The position numbers and the translations under genes were made by a program. A DNA stretch of 28,996 nucleotides from Inquilinus sp039594555 (GTDB lineage Bacteria; Pseudomonadota; Alphaproteobacteria; DSM-16000; Inquilinaceae), in NCBI RefSeq assembly GCF_039594555.1, contig NZ_JBCNNF010000033.1, forward strand, positions 1 to 28,996, written 5' to 3'. The stretch's first letter is position 1. Every line of letters starts with the position of its first letter. This document shows positions 1-7,920 of the stretch, one piece after another. A model generated the notes under the pieces. That model was given only the letters and a program-made list of their open reading frames with translations. It was not told the origin of the DNA and did no database searches.

Positions 1-1
1 G

Positions 2-276
2 ATGGCGATTTTCCCGCGTGAGCAAAAGCCCGATCATCCCCGCAGGGCGGTCATCAATGAAACCAACCGGTTGTTGGGGTTCATGCCAAAGCCGCCGGGC
101 GCTTCGGCGGCAGCTTCAGCGCCGAGCACGGCATCGGTCGCGCCAACCTGGCCTTCTATGAGCGCTTCATCGCGGCGCGCGAGCGGAAGCTGGCCGGGGC
201 GATCCAGGATCTCGTCGCACCGGGCGGACTGGGAGCGGTGGACTTCCGCGCCGCGGCCGCGCCGGACGTCGCCTGA
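2..276 (+). pseudogene. C-terminal end of an FAD-linked oxidase (GlcD/D-lactate dehydrogenase type), frame broken
   Basis: From about position 79 to the stop at 274-276 the frame reads the C-terminal end of an FAD-linked oxidase. The hallmark is GGSFSAEHGIG (the family's SxEHGxG motif), followed by a helix and an LVAPGGLGAVDF ending typical of this family. The family oxidises 2-hydroxyacids using FAD. Upstream the same frame has stops at 58-60 and 19-21. A second frame from position 2 reads AIFPREQ...VINETNR, which could be the preceding part of the same domain. A net shift of about 5 bases near 71-79 (extra TTGGG) would join the two as NRLVHAKA. Either the gene is frameshifted, or the first ~75 bases are another misjoined piece, as at the other end of the window. 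The 3-prime part is fairly certain; the 5-prime part is not. Confidence 0.55.
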
Positions 277-357
277 AAGTTCGAGCGCTTCTCGGCCGCG
301 GGATCATGCCCGGAGGGGCGCGCCGATCGGCCCTTCGAACGCCACATCATATTTTCC

Positions 358-371
358 ATAATATATATTAT
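358..371. repeat. 14-bp perfect AT-only palindrome
   Basis: The sequence ATAATATATATTAT is its own reverse complement and consists only of A and T in otherwise very GC-rich DNA. It lies between the ends of the FAD-oxidase fragment and the DUF5054 gene, which face each other. It could be a protein-binding site or part of a termination region; no T-rich hairpin of the classic kind is present. Confidence 0.4.
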
Positions 372-401
372 CCGACTATCAGGCCGCCATCCCGGGCTCG
401 G

Positions 402-2369
402 TCAGGCCGTCAGCTGCAAGCGGAACCGGAACTGCAGCGTGCCCTCGCACCACATCGGGAAGTTCGTGCCCCACTTGTTGTTGTGCAGGTTGATCCGCAC
501 CCCGTCGGCGAAGTCCGGCAGCCCTGAGGCGAACGGTATGAAGCGCGAGCCGGCCGGTGCTGCCAGCGGCGCGTCGAGCGACTGGATCGACAGGACATGC
601 CCGTCCGCGTGTCGGCCGCGGATGCCGGATACGGCCTGCAGCTGGCCGCCGCCCTTCGGCGTGATCCGGTCGGCCGGCTGCCACAGCCCCATTTTGCGGA
701 AGTCCCAGCCTTCGATGCCGGCCGGCGTGAAGCCGAGGAAGCTCGCCTCCGGCATCCGGTTCGAGGGCTTGTCGCGCAGCACCAGGATGAGGTCGAGGCC
801 ATCCGCCGCTGCCTCGATCCGCAGCTCCACCCGGCGTGGCGCACCGAAGACGGCATGGGCGTCTTCCGGCATGTCCAGCAGCAACGTCAGGCCGACCCCG
901 TCCTGGGCCAGCCCGGTCAGCCTTGGCCGCCAGGTGGCTGAGCGCGCGGTCCGTGCCCGCTCGAGTCCCGGCTTGCCATGGTCGAGCAGTGCCCATTCGA
1001 TCCGCTGCGTCAGGTAGGCCTGCATATGCGCGGCGATATCGGCTGCGTCGTAGGTCTCATAGGCATAGGCAATCAGGCTGCCGCCGATCCTTTCCACCGT
1101 CCGGCCGTCCGGGGCCGTCAGCGTCGCTACGGCTCCGGTCGTGCCGTCGATGTCCAGCCCCCAACCGCCGGCCCGAGCCTCGATCGGGCCGCTGCCAGCC
1201 GGCGTTACCGCCGTGATGGGCTCGGCCGGCCGCAATTCGGCCAGGGCCTTGTCCGCTGCCGGCCGATCGGCTGCGGACAAGGCCTCCACAGCGGCATCGA
1301 GATAGCCGCGCTGCTCGGCCCAGGAGCTCTCGGTGAAGCGGAAGCGCGGATCCTGCCGCCGTGCCGCCTCGAAATCCGGACGGTCCCACGCCGTCTCGTC
1401 GCGCAGGAAGGTCTTCACATCGACCCCGCAGGTGTGCTCGGCGACTATCGCCAAGCGCCGGCCGAACGCCAGGCGACCGGCATCCAGCCCCTCCTCCACG
1501 AACCGGTCATAGACGCGCTGCAGCGCCAGGAACCGCGCAATCTTTTCCGGATCGCTGGCGCTGCCATGGATCCAGCTGTCCCCGACCTCGCGGTCGACCA
1601 CCGGGAAGCGCTCGCGCTCCGGCCAGATCACCGCGGCGAAATCGTCGAGCGATGAAGCCCGGACCATGGCGCCCGGATTGGCCGCCCGCACCTCGCGGTG
1701 GCATTCCGCCGCCGCCGAGATGCCCTGCGGCCCGACATTGTCCGAGGTGTGGGCGAAGCTGAGCCCCTGCCCCATCCCCTCCGGGAAGAAGGTGGCGCCG
1801 TAGCTGCTCTGATAGGCCACCAGCACCTCCTCACCCGACGGCGCGCGCCAGCGGAACAGCGGCGGCACCTCCGGCAGGGTCGAGGCCGAGTTGACGCCGA
1901 TATGCAGGAAGCGGATGCCGGCCTCGGCCAGGAGCGGCACGATGCCCAGCGGATGGCCGGGCACATCGGTCATCTTGGCGGCGATGGTGCTGGTGCCGAA
2001 GCGGCGATCCAGCTCCTGCGCATAGGACATCCCGGCGCGAAACAGCGCCGGCGACATCAGCTCGGTATGGGTGGTGAACGGCAGGCCGTGCCAGCGGATC
2101 AGCCCGCGCTCGATGGCTCGCTCCAGCCGCCGCGCCTTGTCGCGCGGCTGAGTCTCCAGATGGTCCCAGATCAGCCAGGCACCGGTGGTCCAGACGAACA
2201 TGCGCTGCGCCGGATCCTCGGCGAAGAAATGCTCGCCAGTGTCAATGGCGCGCGGGATGAACATCTCGTGATATTCCCGCCGCACCGTCTCGGCCAGCTG
2301 GGTGAAGCCGATGTCGAGATGCGTCTTGAAGATGAGGTGGATCGTCCGGCCGGTCATCGTCTCATCCAT
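402..2369 (-). CDS. DUF5054 protein, GH38-like putative glycosidase
   Basis: The protein is 655 residues with no signal peptide, so cytoplasmic. The N-terminus (HLIFKTHLDIGFT) and a later segment (MTDVPGHPLGIVPLLAEAGI) resemble the metal- and sugar-binding motifs of family 38 alpha-mannosidases (HxD near the start, DxxGH with a following helix). This arrangement is characteristic of DUF5054. The C-terminal half is a beta-rich domain ending in RINLHNNKWGTNFPMW, as in GH38-like proteins. The start at 2369 lies 14 bases after the LacI stop, so the pair is probably one transcript. A second ATG at 2357 has a GGATGAG just upstream and is an alternative start. Context (LacI regulator, sugar ABC importer) supports intracellular cleavage of an imported glycoside. 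That role is inference, and the substrate is unknown. Confidence 0.8.
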   Translation of the reverse strand: MDETMTGRTIHLIFKTHLDIGFTQLAETVRREYHEMFIPRAIDTGEHFFAEDPAQRMFVWTTGAWLIWDHLETQPRDKARRLERAIERGLIRWHGLPFTTHTELMSPALFRAGMSYAQELDRRFGTSTIAAKMTDVPGHPLGIVPLLAEAGIRFLHIGVNSASTLPEVPPLFRWRAPSGEEVLVAYQSSYGATFFPEGMGQGLSFAHTSDNVGPQGISAAAECHREVRAANPGAMVRASSLDDFAAVIWPERERFPVVDREVGDSWIHGSASDPEKIARFLALQRVYDRFVEEGLDAGRLAFGRRLAIVAEHTCGVDVKTFLRDETAWDRPDFEAARRQDPRFRFTESSWAEQRGYLDAAVEALSAADRPAADKALAELRPAEPITAVTPAGSGPIEARAGGWGLDIDGTTGAVATLTAPDGRTVERIGGSLIAYAYETYDAADIAAHMQAYLTQRIEWALLDHGKPGLERARTARSATWRPRLTGLAQDGVGLTLLLDMPEDAHAVFGAPRRVELRIEAAADGLDLILVLRDKPSNRMPEASFLGFTPAGIEGWDFRKMGLWQPADRITPKGGGQLQAVSGIRGRHADGHVLSIQSLDAPLAAPAGSRFIPFASGLPDFADGVRINLHNNKWGTNFPMWCEGTLQFRFRLQLTA

Positions 2370-2383
2370 GGTGGCGTGATGGG

Positions 2384-3451
2384 TCAGCCCACGGTGCTGC
2401 GGACGACCAGCTTGGTGCGGATCGTCTCGGTCATCGGCGGCGCGCCGCGATGCTGCAGGCGCTGCAGGATCAGCCGCACCAGCGCGGCCACCCGCTCCTC
2501 CACGTCGATCTTGATCGTGGTCAGGTCGTAGCTGCGCCAGGCCGCCTGGTCGATGTCGTCGAAGCCGACGACGCTCACATCCTCCGGCACCCGCCGGCCC
2601 AGCGTCTGGCGCAGCGCGTCCAGGGCCCCGAAGGCGCTGACGTCATTGGCGGCGAACACCGCATCGGCCCCCGGCCCGGCCCGGAACAGCTCGATCGTGG
2701 CGTCATGGCCGCGCTGATAGCTGAAATCGCCCTCCACCACCGCGGCCGACGGCAGGCCGCGCGCCGCCAGAACCTGCTGCAGCGTGCGCAGCCGCGCCGT
2801 GTTGGCCTGGGCCTTCGGGTTGCCGGCCAGATAGGCGAAGCGCCGACGGCCGAAGCCGGACAGCAGCGCCACCGCCTGCTCGATGCCGTCGCGCTGCAGC
2901 ACGCGCAGGCAGTCGAAGCGATGCATCCCCGATCCCGGCAGCGGCCCCGGGTCGGAGGCCTCGTTCGGATAGTCGACATAGACCGGCACCGCCTGGTCGA
3001 ACGCGCGGTGCAGCTGGTCGGGCGGCACGTTCTCGGTGAACACCACCACGCTGTCCGGGTTGTAGGCCCGCATATAGGACAGCAGCTTCGGGTCCAAGCT
3101 GCGGTCGATCCGGGTCTTGAACAGCAACGTGGCGAAGCCGCGATCCTGCAGCGCCGTGGTCAGCGCGTCGATCTCCAGGCTTTCCCAAGGGCTGCAGACA
3201 TGCGGCACGATCACGCCGACCAGATGCGACCGCTGCGTGGCCAGCGCCCGGCCGGCCATGTTGGGGACGTAGTTCAGTTCCTCGGCGATGCGCAGCACCA
3301 GCTCGCGCTTGTCGGCCCGCAGCGGCGCCTTGGGGTTGAAGGCCCGGGACACCGCGGCGCGCGAGACCTTAGCCCGGTCCGCCACGATCTCGGCGATGGA
3401 TTGTCCCTTGTCCTCTCGTGCCACCTTCACCTCGGGTGAAATCGCTTTCAT
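2384..3451 (-). CDS. LacI-family transcriptional regulator
   Basis: A helix-turn-helix near residues 17-65 has the family pattern (IAEIVADRAKVSRAAVSRAFN, then RIAEELNYVPN, the hinge entry). It is followed by a periplasmic-binding-protein-like effector domain (VGVIVPHVCSPWESLEIDAL; VFAANDVSAFGALDALR; VPEDVSVVGFDDID). The effector is probably the imported sugar. I chose the ATG at 3449-3451; a GTG two codons upstream (3457) is possible and neither has a strong ribosome site. The first five codons coincide with a LacI-type operator at 3437-3450, so autorepression is likely. The gene is divergent from the ABC importer and is followed 14 bases later by the DUF5054 gene. This is the standard layout of a local sugar-responsive repressor. 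Confidence 0.93.
   Translation of the reverse strand: MKAISPEVKVAREDKGQSIAEIVADRAKVSRAAVSRAFNPKAPLRADKRELVLRIAEELNYVPNMAGRALATQRSHLVGVIVPHVCSPWESLEIDALTTALQDRGFATLLFKTRIDRSLDPKLLSYMRAYNPDSVVVFTENVPPDQLHRAFDQAVPVYVDYPNEASDPGPLPGSGMHRFDCLRVLQRDGIEQAVALLSGFGRRRFAYLAGNPKAQANTARLRTLQQVLAARGLPSAAVVEGDFSYQRGHDATIELFRAGPGADAVFAANDVSAFGALDALRQTLGRRVPEDVSVVGFDDIDQAAWRSYDLTTIKIDVEERVAALVRLILQRLQHRGAPPMTETIRTKLVVRSTVG
3437..3450. promoter_or_regulatory. LacI-type operator O1
   Basis: TGAAATCGCTTTCA has arms TGAAA/TTTCA around a central CG, matching the general LacI/GalR-family pattern TGAAANCGNTTTCA. It overlaps codons 1-5 of the lacI-type gene. Its centre is 147 bp from a second site at 3584-3597. Confidence 0.6.
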
Positions 3452-3571
3452 CCACACTGGGCGGGAGGTCTGGGGCTGTCAAGCATGGCACGCTGCAACA
3501 TGATGTATTTGCTCGAATTTTAGCCGATCTCAGATCCGGCATCGAGACAACTGGAACCAAACCGATCCCGA

Positions 3572-3600
3572 TTGACGGAGAACTGAAAGCGTGTTCACTT
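3572..3600 (+). promoter_or_regulatory. Candidate sigma-70-type promoter of the ABC operon
   Basis: TTGACG at 3572-3577 is a good -35 element. A spacing of 17 places the -10 at 3595-3600 (TCACTT), which is poor. The proposed spacer is occupied by operator O2, which fits repression by blocking RNA polymerase. The weak -10 keeps confidence low. Confidence 0.35.
3584..3597. promoter_or_regulatory. LacI-type operator O2
   Basis: TGAAAGCGTGTTCA differs from the pattern TGAAANCGNTTTCA at one position. It lies 57 bases before the start codon of the solute-binding protein and within the proposed promoter. Together with O1 it brackets the divergent intergenic region. Confidence 0.6.
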
Positions 3601-3654
3601 TTGGCCGAGCCGCATCCCACCTGAAGGATGCGCCGCCATGGGAGGACACAGCGC

Positions 3655-5013
3655 ATGACCGCACATCGCCTGGGGATTCTCACTGCCGGCCTGCTCGCGA
3701 CCTTGTCCTGGGGCGCGCCGGCACACGCCGCCGACCTGTCGATCGTCTGCCGCTGCGTCGAGGGCGGCGTGAACACCGAACTGGCGACCTGGATCAAGAC
3801 CTGGGTCATCCCGGAATTTGCCAAGACTCCCGCCGGCGCCGATAGCACCGTGACGCTGAAGAGCTTCGGCGGCACCGACGAGCAGCTGACGCAGCAGCTG
3901 GCGCTCGACTTCTCGACCGGGGCCGGGTCCGACGTCTCCAGCTTCGACGGCTTCCTGATCCCGAGTTTCGTCGAGGGCGGCCTGCTGAAGCCGCTCGACG
4001 AGATCGCCGGCTCCGAGGTCGATGGCTGGGACGGCTGGTCGCACATCTCGCCCGGCGCCCAGGCGCTGATGTCCTACCAGGGCAAGCGTTACGGCCTGGC
4101 CGAGGGCACCGATGTCCGCGTCATCTTCTACCGCCGCGACCTGTTCCAGAAGGCCGGGCTGAAGGCCGAGGGCTGGCAGCCGGCCAGCTGGGACGAGCTT
4201 CTGGCCGCCGCCCGCGCCTTGAAGAGGGCCGACCCGGACAGCTTCCCGCTGCAGATCAATGCCGGGGTGTCGATGGGCGAGGCCACCACCATGCAGGGCT
4301 ACTATCCCCTGCTGCTCGGCGCCGGCGAGGCGCTGCAGGACAAGGACGGCAAATGGATCACCGGCAGCCCGGCGATCCTGGCGGCGCTAAAGCTGTACAA
4401 GACGATCTATGTCGACGAGAAGCTGGGCGACCAGCGGGCCCAGCTGCTGGCCGATGGCCGCAACCGCAGCTTCGCCAATTTCCGCGACGGCCGCACCGCG
4501 ATGCTGATCGAGGGCGACTGGTTCTACCGCTCGGTCACCGCGCCGGGCAGCGAGTTCGCCGTGGCCGACCGCAACAAGACCTTGGGCTGGGCCAAGATCC
4601 CGGCCGAGGCTGCCGGCCGCGGGCTGGACGGGCGTGACTTCGTCACCATCTCCGGCGGCACCGGCTTCGTCCTCAACCCGCACACCGAGCACCCGAAGGA
4701 GGCCTGGGCGCTGCTGGCCTTCATGAACAGCCAGCCGGCATTGACCGCCTATCAAGGCTTCGAGGAGCGGATCCGCATTCGCGACGACGTGCCGGTGCCG
4801 AACTCCGCCTTCCTGCAGGACACCGCCAAGGCGCTGATGCCGATCACCACGGCCCGGCCGAACGACCCGAACTACGACAAGGTCTCGGCCGAGCTGCAGC
4901 GCATGACCGAGGCCGTCGTCTCCGGCAACGCCACGCCGGAGGAAGCGATGACCCGCTACGGCGCCGCCGTGAAGAAGATCGTCGGCGAGGCCAATACCGT
5001 CAGCAAGGGCTGA
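3655..5013 (+). CDS. ABC transporter sugar-binding protein (family 1)
   Basis: I chose the ATG at 3655 because GGAGG at 3641-3645 sits 9 bases upstream and the protein then begins with a clean signal peptide (basic start, hydrophobic core, cut after APAHA). A longer ORF from 3628 lacks these features. The mature protein, about 427 residues, has the family-1 extracellular solute-binding pattern: a fold start at ADLSIVCRC, VSSFDGFLIPSFVEGGLLKPLDEI, YRRDLFQKAGL, and GGTGFVLNPHTEHPKEAWALLAFM. These proteins capture oligosaccharides or glycosides in the periplasm and deliver them to a MalFG-type membrane pair. It is the first gene of the importer operon, downstream of operator O2. Two cysteines lie close together near the mature N-terminus (CRC). 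Confidence 0.9.
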   Translation: MTAHRLGILTAGLLATLSWGAPAHAADLSIVCRCVEGGVNTELATWIKTWVIPEFAKTPAGADSTVTLKSFGGTDEQLTQQLALDFSTGAGSDVSSFDGFLIPSFVEGGLLKPLDEIAGSEVDGWDGWSHISPGAQALMSYQGKRYGLAEGTDVRVIFYRRDLFQKAGLKAEGWQPASWDELLAAARALKRADPDSFPLQINAGVSMGEATTMQGYYPLLLGAGEALQDKDGKWITGSPAILAALKLYKTIYVDEKLGDQRAQLLADGRNRSFANFRDGRTAMLIEGDWFYRSVTAPGSEFAVADRNKTLGWAKIPAEAAGRGLDGRDFVTISGGTGFVLNPHTEHPKEAWALLAFMNSQPALTAYQGFEERIRIRDDVPVPNSAFLQDTAKALMPITTARPNDPNYDKVSAELQRMTEAVVSGNATPEEAMTRYGAAVKKIVGEANTVSKG

Positions 5014-5062
5014 GGATGGGGCTCGCCCGCCCTCTTCCCTCACTGTCGCGGCATGTCCGCCC

Positions 5063-5974
5063 ATGAACCGCCCCACCCTGCTCTCAGCCCGCACCGGCGC
5101 CGCCTTCATGATCCCCGCCGGGGTGCTGGTCGGGCTGTTCGTCGTCGTGCCGTTCTTCTGGATCATCGCGGTCAGCTTCACCAACCGCACGCTGCTGGGC
5201 CGCACCGCGCTGCGTCCGGATTTCGTCGGGCTGCAGAACTACACCTCGCTGTTCGACGGCGGCGCCTTCTTCGCGCCAGGTGAGTTCGGCGCCTCGCTGA
5301 TCCTGACCGTGCAGTTCGTGCTGCTCTCGGCCCTGATCGGGCAGGCGCTGCTGGGCCTGCTGCTGGCCTGGCTGCTGCAGAACATCCCTCCGGCGCTGAA
5401 GGCCGCGGTGCAGGCGGCGGTGGTGGCGGCCTGGATCCTGCCGGAGGTGGTGATCGGCTTTGCCTGGTTCGCCTATCTCGACCGTGACGCCGGCACGCTG
5501 AACGGCATCCTCGGCACGCTTGGGCTGCCGCGGCCGGACTGGCTGCTGGAGATGCCGTTCCTGGCCATCGTCGTGTTCAACACCTGGCGCGGCACTGCCT
5601 TCTCGATGATGCTGTTCTCCTCGGCGCTGCAATCGATCCCGCCGAGCTATTTCGAGACCGCCAATGTCGTCGGCGCCTCGTCCTGGCAGAAGCTGCGCGA
5701 CATCGCCCTGCCGCTGATCCGTGGCCATGTCGTGACCGACCTGATCCTGGTGACGATGTGGACCTTCAACGTGTTCACGCCGTTCCTGCTGACCGGCGGC
5801 GGCCCGTCCTTCCGCACCGAGATCCTGTCGATCTACACCTACCAGCTGGCCTTCAAGCATTTCGAGTTCGGCCGCGGCGCTGCGGTCGGCGTCGTCATCA
5901 TGCTGATCAACCTGGCTTTCGCCCTGGTCTATCTGGGCTTGGCGCGGCGCCGCAAGGCTGCGGCGGAGCATTGA
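5063..5974 (+). CDS. Sugar ABC transporter permease, MalF type
   Basis: The protein is 303 residues with about six hydrophobic helices, the first at residues 15-35. The cytoplasmic coupling (EAA) motif is visible near residues 190-215 (ETANVVGASSWQKLRDIALPLI), which contacts the ATPase. N-terminal NRTLLG...DFVGLQNYTSLFDG is typical of MalF-like subunits of carbohydrate importers. It follows the binding-protein gene by 49 bases and ends one base before the next permease gene, so the genes form an operon. Ribosome-site support for the ATG at 5063 is weak; no better in-frame start is evident. Confidence 0.9.
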   Translation: MNRPTLLSARTGAAFMIPAGVLVGLFVVVPFFWIIAVSFTNRTLLGRTALRPDFVGLQNYTSLFDGGAFFAPGEFGASLILTVQFVLLSALIGQALLGLLLAWLLQNIPPALKAAVQAAVVAAWILPEVVIGFAWFAYLDRDAGTLNGILGTLGLPRPDWLLEMPFLAIVVFNTWRGTAFSMMLFSSALQSIPPSYFETANVVGASSWQKLRDIALPLIRGHVVTDLILVTMWTFNVFTPFLLTGGGPSFRTEILSIYTYQLAFKHFEFGRGAAVGVVIMLINLAFALVYLGLARRRKAAAEH

Positions 5975-5975
5975 G

Positions 5976-6800
5976 ATGGCGCTGCGCCCCCTCCTCATCC
6001 GCATCCTGTTCGCCGGCCTGGCGGCGCTGATCGGCCTGGTCTTCGCCCTGCCGCTTTTGTGGTTCCTGCTGGCGCCGTTCAACGCGCGGGCGGAGCTGGG
6101 GCTGGCGGTGCCCGACCCGTTCACCCTCGGCAACTTCGCCAAGGCCTTCGAGAACGGCTTCGCCATGCGGGCGCTGCTGAACAGCCTGATCCAGAGCGTC
6201 GGCGGCGTCGCTCTGGTCACCGCGGCGGCGACGCTGGCGGCCTATGCCATGTCGCGGGCGCCGGTGCCGGGCAAGGGCGCCATCACCTATCTGCTGCTGC
6301 TGTTCTCCTCGGTCGTCTCCGGCTCCGCCGCCATGGTGCCGATCTTCCTGATCGTCAGCGCCATCGGCCTGGTCGACACCCACATCGCGGTGATCCTGGT
6401 CTTCGCCGGCGGCCTGCTGCCGACCGCGATGTTCATCCTCCGCGACTTCATCGACGGGCTGCCGCGGACCTATGAGGAATCCGCCCTGGTCGCCGGTGCC
6501 TCGCCGCTGCGCGCCTTCTTCGACGTCGCCCTGCCGGTGATCCGCCCCGGCGTCGTGGTCGTCGCCGTCTGGGCCTTCGTGCAGATCTGGGGCAGCTTCC
6601 TGATCCCCTTCGTCCTGCTGCGCAGCGAATCCCGGATGCCGGCGGCGCTGGCGATCTACTCCTACTACTCCGAGGCCGGGACACCGGTGGTGACCCTGCT
6701 CTCCGCATATGCGGTGGTCTATTCGGCGCCGGTGGTGGCGCTCTACCTCTTCGTCAGCTGGAAGTTCGGCTTCCGCTTCTTCGGCGGCATCAAATCGTGA
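5976..6800 (+). CDS. Sugar ABC transporter permease, MalG type
   Basis: The protein is 274 residues with about six transmembrane segments. The first spans residues 8-28, followed by a periplasmic segment containing DPFTLGNFAKAF, typical of MalG-like subunits. The EAA coupling motif is near residues 165-190 (YEESALVAGASPLRAFFDVALPVI). The C-terminus ends in KFGFRFFGGIKS, close to the usual FxxGxxxGAVKG ending of this family but shortened. It pairs with the upstream MalF-type protein to form the membrane channel. It is 1 base from the upstream gene and 10 bases from the ATPase gene. Confidence 0.9.
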   Translation: MALRPLLIRILFAGLAALIGLVFALPLLWFLLAPFNARAELGLAVPDPFTLGNFAKAFENGFAMRALLNSLIQSVGGVALVTAAATLAAYAMSRAPVPGKGAITYLLLLFSSVVSGSAAMVPIFLIVSAIGLVDTHIAVILVFAGGLLPTAMFILRDFIDGLPRTYEESALVAGASPLRAFFDVALPVIRPGVVVVAVWAFVQIWGSFLIPFVLLRSESRMPAALAIYSYYSEAGTPVVTLLSAYAVVYSAPVVALYLFVSWKFGFRFFGGIKS

Positions 6801-6810
6801 GCGGGATCCG

Positions 6811-7920
6811 ATGGCTTCGGTGACTCTGGAGAAGGTGCAGAAAGCCTTCGGCGAGCTGGTGGTGGTGCGCGACATCGACCTCGACATCGGCGACGGCGAC
6901 TTCGTCTGCCTGCTCGGGCCCTCGGGCTGCGGCAAGACCACGACGCTGCGCATGGTGGCGGGGCTTGAGCAGCCGACCGGCGGCCGCATCCTGATCGGCG
7001 GCGCCGACGTCACGCGCAAGCCGCCAAGGGACCGCAATCTCTCGATGGTGTTCCAGGACTATGCCCTGTACCCGCACATGTCGCTGGGCCAGAACATCGG
7101 CTATCCGTTGAAGGTCCGCGGCGCGCCCGTCGATGCGCGGCGCGGCCGGACGCAGGAGGTGGCGGACATCCTGCAGATCGGCCATCTGCTGGACCGGCTG
7201 CCGTCGCAGATCTCCGGCGGCCAGCAGCAGCGCGCCTCGCTGGCCCGGGCCCTGGTGCACCCGTCGCAGGTCTATCTGTTCGACGAGCCGCTCTCCAACC
7301 TCGACGCCAAGCTGCGGCTGGAGGCGCGGGCCTTCCTGAACCATCTGCAGCGCGACATTGGCATGACCGCGATCTATGTCACCCACGACCAGGCCGAGGC
7401 GATGGCGCTGGCCACAAGGGTGGCGGTGATGGAGGCCGGCCGAGTGGCGCAATACGCCCCGCCGCTCGAGGTCTATCGCCGACCGGCCACCACCTTCGTC
7501 GCCGGCTTCGTCGGTAACCCGCCGATGAACCTGGTGCCGGTGCAGGCCGCACGACAGGACGGCGCGGCAGTGCTGGCGGCCGACGGGCTGCAGGCCCAGC
7601 CCCTGCCCCTCTGGGACGCGCTGGCCCGGGCGATCGACCGCGGGGCCAGGCTGACGCTCGGCATCCGGCCGGAGCATCTGAGCATCGTCGGGGACGAGTC
7701 AGGCTGGCGGCTGTCCGGCGAACTCTTCGCCAATGAGGGGATGGGCCCGGAAAGTCTCGTGACGATGCTGCTGCCGGGCAACCGGCGGGTGACCGCCCGG
7801 ATCTTCGGCGACGACCCACTGCAGCTCGACCGCACGGTCCGGCTCGGCTACCGGGCGGAGGATCTGGCGCTGTTCGACGCCGATGGGCGCCGCATTCCGG
7901 GCCCGCGGGAGGAGCCGTGA
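6811..7920 (+). CDS. Sugar ABC transporter ATPase, UgpC/MalK type
   Basis: The protein is 369 residues. Visible motifs are Walker A GPSGCGKTT (about 36-44), the Q-loop glutamine near 82, signature ISGGQQQR (134-141), Walker B VYLFDEP (154-160), D-loop SNLD, and the switch histidine in VTHDQAEA (H192). After residue 235 comes a C-terminal OB/TOBE-like regulatory domain (GIRPEHLSIV), as in MalK and UgpC. It energises import through the two permeases. I chose the ATG at 6811 because the protein then starts directly with the conserved MASVTLEKVQKAFG. The longer upstream reading only runs backwards through the permease gene. Its stop codon overlaps the next start (GTGA). Confidence 0.93.
   Translation: MASVTLEKVQKAFGELVVVRDIDLDIGDGDFVCLLGPSGCGKTTTLRMVAGLEQPTGGRILIGGADVTRKPPRDRNLSMVFQDYALYPHMSLGQNIGYPLKVRGAPVDARRGRTQEVADILQIGHLLDRLPSQISGGQQQRASLARALVHPSQVYLFDEPLSNLDAKLRLEARAFLNHLQRDIGMTAIYVTHDQAEAMALATRVAVMEAGRVAQYAPPLEVYRRPATTFVAGFVGNPPMNLVPVQAARQDGAAVLAADGLQAQPLPLWDALARAIDRGARLTLGIRPEHLSIVGDESGWRLSGELFANEGMGPESLVTMLLPGNRRVTARIFGDDPLQLDRTVRLGYRAEDLALFDADGRRIPGPREEP

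Noticed and set aside
3553..3577. GGAAC at 3553-3557 as an EcfG promoter for the importer
   Set aside because: No GTT occurs 16-18 bases downstream (the sequence there is GACGG).
5084..6220. Long minus-strand open frame across the permease genes
   Set aside because: It mirrors well-recognised permease coding; its translation is rich in Q, D, R and H with no family pattern. Such antisense frames are common in high-GC DNA.
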